In this document: in pieces, positions 61,956 through 64,000 of the stretch | How positions within the stretch are numbered: the stretch's first letter is position 1 | Layout: every line of letters begins with the position of its first letter | Assembly: GCA_964505415.1 (NCBI GenBank) | Contig: CAZDHW010000009.1 | Span: 1-64,000, forward strand | Length of the DNA stretch: 64,000 nt | Direction: 5' to 3' | From: DTDR01 sp964505415 | Lineage (GTDB): Bacteria; Hydrothermota; Tepidihabitantia; Tepidihabitantales; DTDR01 | Translations under genes and position numbers: made by a program | Notes under the pieces: model-generated | Database searches by the model: none | Seen by the model: the letters and a program-made list of their open reading frames with translations, nothing else | What the model was told of the DNA's origin: nothing

Positions 61956-63153
61956 AGCGCAAAGCTTCAACAACCACTAAGCTACTTGCCTTTTTTGCTG
62001 GGTAAAGAGCGGCTAAAAGGGAAATAGCTAAGGCGATACCGACCGTTAAAAAAATGTCGGTTAAATATAATTTTGTTGGCAGGTATTTAATAAAATAGAC
62101 ATCGGCAGGCAGATTAATAATCGGATATTTTGATAAAATAAAAGAAATGATTATCCCAATTATGGCTCCGATTGCCGAACCACAAAGACCAACAAAGAAA
62201 CCATAATAAAGAAAAATCTTCATAACATTTTTCGTTTTTAAACCGATTGCTTTTAAAATACCAATTTCCTTAGTTTTTCTTATCACCAACATTGTTAAAG
62301 TAGCCACAATCCCAAAGCAAGCGATGATAATTAAAAGAGTCAAAACAATAAAGGTAACTACTTTTTCTAATTTCAAGGCGGCAAAAAGATTTTTATTCAA
62401 GGTCTGCCAGTCTAAAGCCCGATAAGGATAGGGAAGTAATTTATTTATCTTCTTTGCCAATTCCCTGGCTTTATAAAGCTCTTTTATTTTTAATTCTAAA
62501 CCAGTCACTTTCTTTTCACATTCCAAAAGTTTTTGGGCTTCCTGCAAATCAATATAGACAAGACTGGCATTATAATCATACATCCCGGCATCAAAAATCC
62601 CTTTCACGATAAAATTTTCCGCTTTGGGTAAATAGCCAAAGGGAGTTTTAATCGTGGCGAAGGGAGAATATAAGGTAACCTGGTCGCCAACAGTAACCCC
62701 AAGAACTTTGGCTAAATCTATTCCTAAGATAATTCCGGGGGAAGAACCGGAAGAAAGGTGAAAATCTCCCAAAATAATATTATTTTTAATATCCAGACTC
62801 TTTCGCTCATTTTCTTCAATCACTCCGCGGAGAACAATCCCATCGGAAGAAGTGGCACTTCTAATGAGTGTCTTGGTAAAAATAAAAGGGCTAACTAAAC
62901 TGATTTCTTTTATTCCTTTTATTAAGGCTACCAAAGAATCTACATTGTCAATTAATTCGTAATTTCTTTTAATAATGATGATGTGCGGAGTATGTCCTAA
63001 AATTCTTTTTTCTAATTCCAAATGGAAACCATTCATCACCGAAAGGACAATAATAATACAGGCAACTCCTAAGGTAACACTACCAATATTTATAAAAGAA
63101 ATCAATTTTTTTCCTTTGATATATTTCCAGGCAACAAATCTCTCAAAACTCAT
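61948..63153 (-). CDS. lolC: Lipoprotein-releasing permease LolC/LolE
   Basis: This is 401 residues. The N-terminal ERFVAWKYIKGKKLISFINI helix is followed by a periplasmic MacB-like domain (about 45-260), then three helices with GILKAIGLKTKNVMKIFLYYG and the C-terminal SLLAALYPAKKASSLVVVEALRYE. A single permease gene (no separate LolE) with LolD suggests a LolF-type homodimer, as found outside gamma-proteobacteria. It overlaps lysS by four bases. Confidence 0.92.
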   Translation of the reverse strand: MSFERFVAWKYIKGKKLISFINIGSVTLGVACIIIVLSVMNGFHLELEKRILGHTPHIIIIKRNYELIDNVDSLVALIKGIKEISLVSPFIFTKTLIRSATSSDGIVLRGVIEENERKSLDIKNNIILGDFHLSSGSSPGIILGIDLAKVLGVTVGDQVTLYSPFATIKTPFGYLPKAENFIVKGIFDAGMYDYNASLVYIDLQEAQKLLECEKKVTGLELKIKELYKARELAKKINKLLPYPYRALDWQTLNKNLFAALKLEKVVTFIVLTLLIIIACFGIVATLTMLVIRKTKEIGILKAIGLKTKNVMKIFLYYGFFVGLCGSAIGAIIGIIISFILSKYPIINLPADVYFIKYLPTKLYLTDIFLTVGIALAISLLAALYPAKKASSLVVVEALRYE

Positions 63154-64000
63154 CGCTCTTTTAACTGGGGGAAAAGAATCACCTCTCTTATGGCCGACTG
63201 ATTGGTCAATACCATTACCAATCGGTCAATACCAATTCCTAAACCACCACTGGGAGGCATCCCGTATTCTAAGGCTTTAATAAAATCTTCATCCAAGGGC
63301 GTTTCATCTTCTTTCAATTTTAGCAATTCCAAAAAACTCTCTTTCTGTCTTATTGGGTCATTCTCTTCGGAAAAGGCATTACCCAATTCTATTCCGCCAA
63401 TAAAAACTTCAAACCTTTCACATAAAAGGGGATTTTCCCGATGGGGTTTAGCCAAAGGAGTGGTAAATTTTGGATGGTCACAAACAAAGGTTGGTTGGAT
63501 TAAATATTTTTGAATTAAAAAAGAAAAAAGTTTATCAATCAGTTTAGTTCGGGTTATTGCTTCTTTCACTTCTATACCCAATTCCGAAGCCTTTTTTTTC
63601 AAATCGGAAAAAGAAGCCGTAAGAATATCCATTCCCAATTTTTCGTTTAAAACTGAACAGAATTTTATCCTTTTAAAAGGAATTTGGGCCGAGATTAAAA
63701 ATTCAATCTCCCAATAACGGTCATTTTTTTTCCCCTCAAAATAATTCAAATTTTTCTGCTGACAAAAATTGATTAATTGTTGACAGGAATCAAGATAAGC
63801 TTTCTCTTCTTTCTCCTTTTCTTTTAAATAATAAATGTTAATCTTATTAATTGCTATTCCTTGGGCTAACAAATCTTCAATCCGCGGAAAAATCTCTTTA
63901 AAATTCCCTTCTTCGTAATAAAACTTTTCCGAATAAAAAAAGTTTTCTTGGTTATATAAATTTTTTACCAAATAAAGAAAGAGTTCTTCAAATAATTGCA
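63150..64000 (-). CDS. lysS: Lysine-tRNA ligase class II, 5' part beyond window
   Basis: The C-terminal 283 or so codons of LysS are here, open in frame to the window edge (an internal TTG at 63971 is not a start). LIQPTFVCDHPKFTTPLAKPHR and ERFEVFIGGIELGNAFSEENDP form motif-2-following core blocks, and GMPPSGGLGIGIDRLVMVLT is motif 3. It starts the long minus-strand run, with lolC overlapping its end. The N-terminal OB-fold and motif 1 are outside. Confidence 0.93.
   Translation of the reverse strand, partial: QLFEELFLYLVKNLYNQENFFYSEKFYYEEGNFKEIFPRIEDLLAQGIAINKINIYYLKEKEKEEKAYLDSCQQLINFCQQKNLNYFEGKKNDRYWEIEFLISAQIPFKRIKFCSVLNEKLGMDILTASFSDLKKKASELGIEVKEAITRTKLIDKLFSFLIQKYLIQPTFVCDHPKFTTPLAKPHRENPLLCERFEVFIGGIELGNAFSEENDPIRQKESFLELLKLKEDETPLDEDFIKALEYGMPPSGGLGIGIDRLVMVLTNQSAIREVILFPQLKER

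Noticed and set aside
61955..61973. Longer N-terminus of LolD
   Set aside because: The added six residues are inside the lolC tail; ATG 61955 gives tight stop-start coupling and the normal family start.
1..64000. CRISPR array, insertion sequence, prophage, tRNA or rRNA
   Set aside because: No direct-repeat arrays, transposase or phage motifs, or RNA signatures were seen on either strand.

Overview
The window is AT-rich bacterial DNA packed with genes. Most genes overlap the next by 4 to 30 bases, and there are no rRNA or tRNA genes, insertion sequences or CRISPR arrays. Lipid and lipoprotein traffic genes (LptF/LptG, LolC/LolD), an RseC-like protein, Wzz/SLBB export proteins and two secreted proteins ending in a T9SS-like sorting tail indicate a diderm (Gram-negative type) cell. 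A bifunctional fructose-bisphosphate aldolase/phosphatase, archease, HdrC/HdrB-like protein and two AmmeMemoRadiSam enzymes suggest an anaerobic, possibly thermophilic, uncultured lineage such as WOR-3/Stahlbacteria. That placement is inference. TGA is an ordinary stop codon here.

Layout. 1-499: no recognised gene, but a strong 12-bp-stem hairpin with two CCUCC motifs and a 33-bp promoter-like element. 500-4244 (minus): HdrCB-like protein, PBP1A, Nth. 4316-8808 (plus): AmrS, DUF362 ferredoxin, ScpA, Mth938-like, DUF488, NadA. 8829-14273 (minus): envelope-stress and LPS-export operon (RseC-like, secreted unknown, ECF sigma, zinc anti-sigma, MnmA, LptF, LptG). 14361-19220 (plus): DsbD/TauE-like membrane protein, SelD, a second AmrS, a membrane spermidine-synthase-like protein. 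19173-22298 (minus): two-component pair, a gap, archease, gamma-carbonic-anhydrase-like protein. 22552-39501 (plus): an exopolysaccharide locus with flippase, ligase/polymerase, fused glycosyltransferases, sugar-modifying enzymes, SLBB, Wzz-kinase, phosphorelay and a PilB/GspE ATPase. 39506-47245 (minus): FBP aldolase/phosphatase, then a PIG-L/GNAT/formyltransferase trio with TsaB, NYN, CoaX, BirA and an FG-GAP protein. 47315-50442 (plus): FTCD, PHP, polysaccharide deacetylase. 50443-64000 (minus): a 3D lipoprotein and a 12-gene run from LysS (cut by the edge) through LolC, LolD, McsA, McsB, SelA, DnaN, PurD, an LMW phosphatase and an acyl-CoA dehydrogenase to an M14 peptidase.

The clearest biology is selenocysteine. 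SelA is present, and SelD is itself read through an in-frame TGA at its catalytic position (Sec17, Lys20), followed by a well-formed bacterial SECIS hairpin. A perfect TTGACA-17-TATAAT promoter lies 7 bases before the SelD ATG. The same geometry (a sigma-70 promoter whose -10 box ends 5 to 7 bases before the start codon) recurs before at least seven genes, so leaderless mRNAs appear common in this organism.
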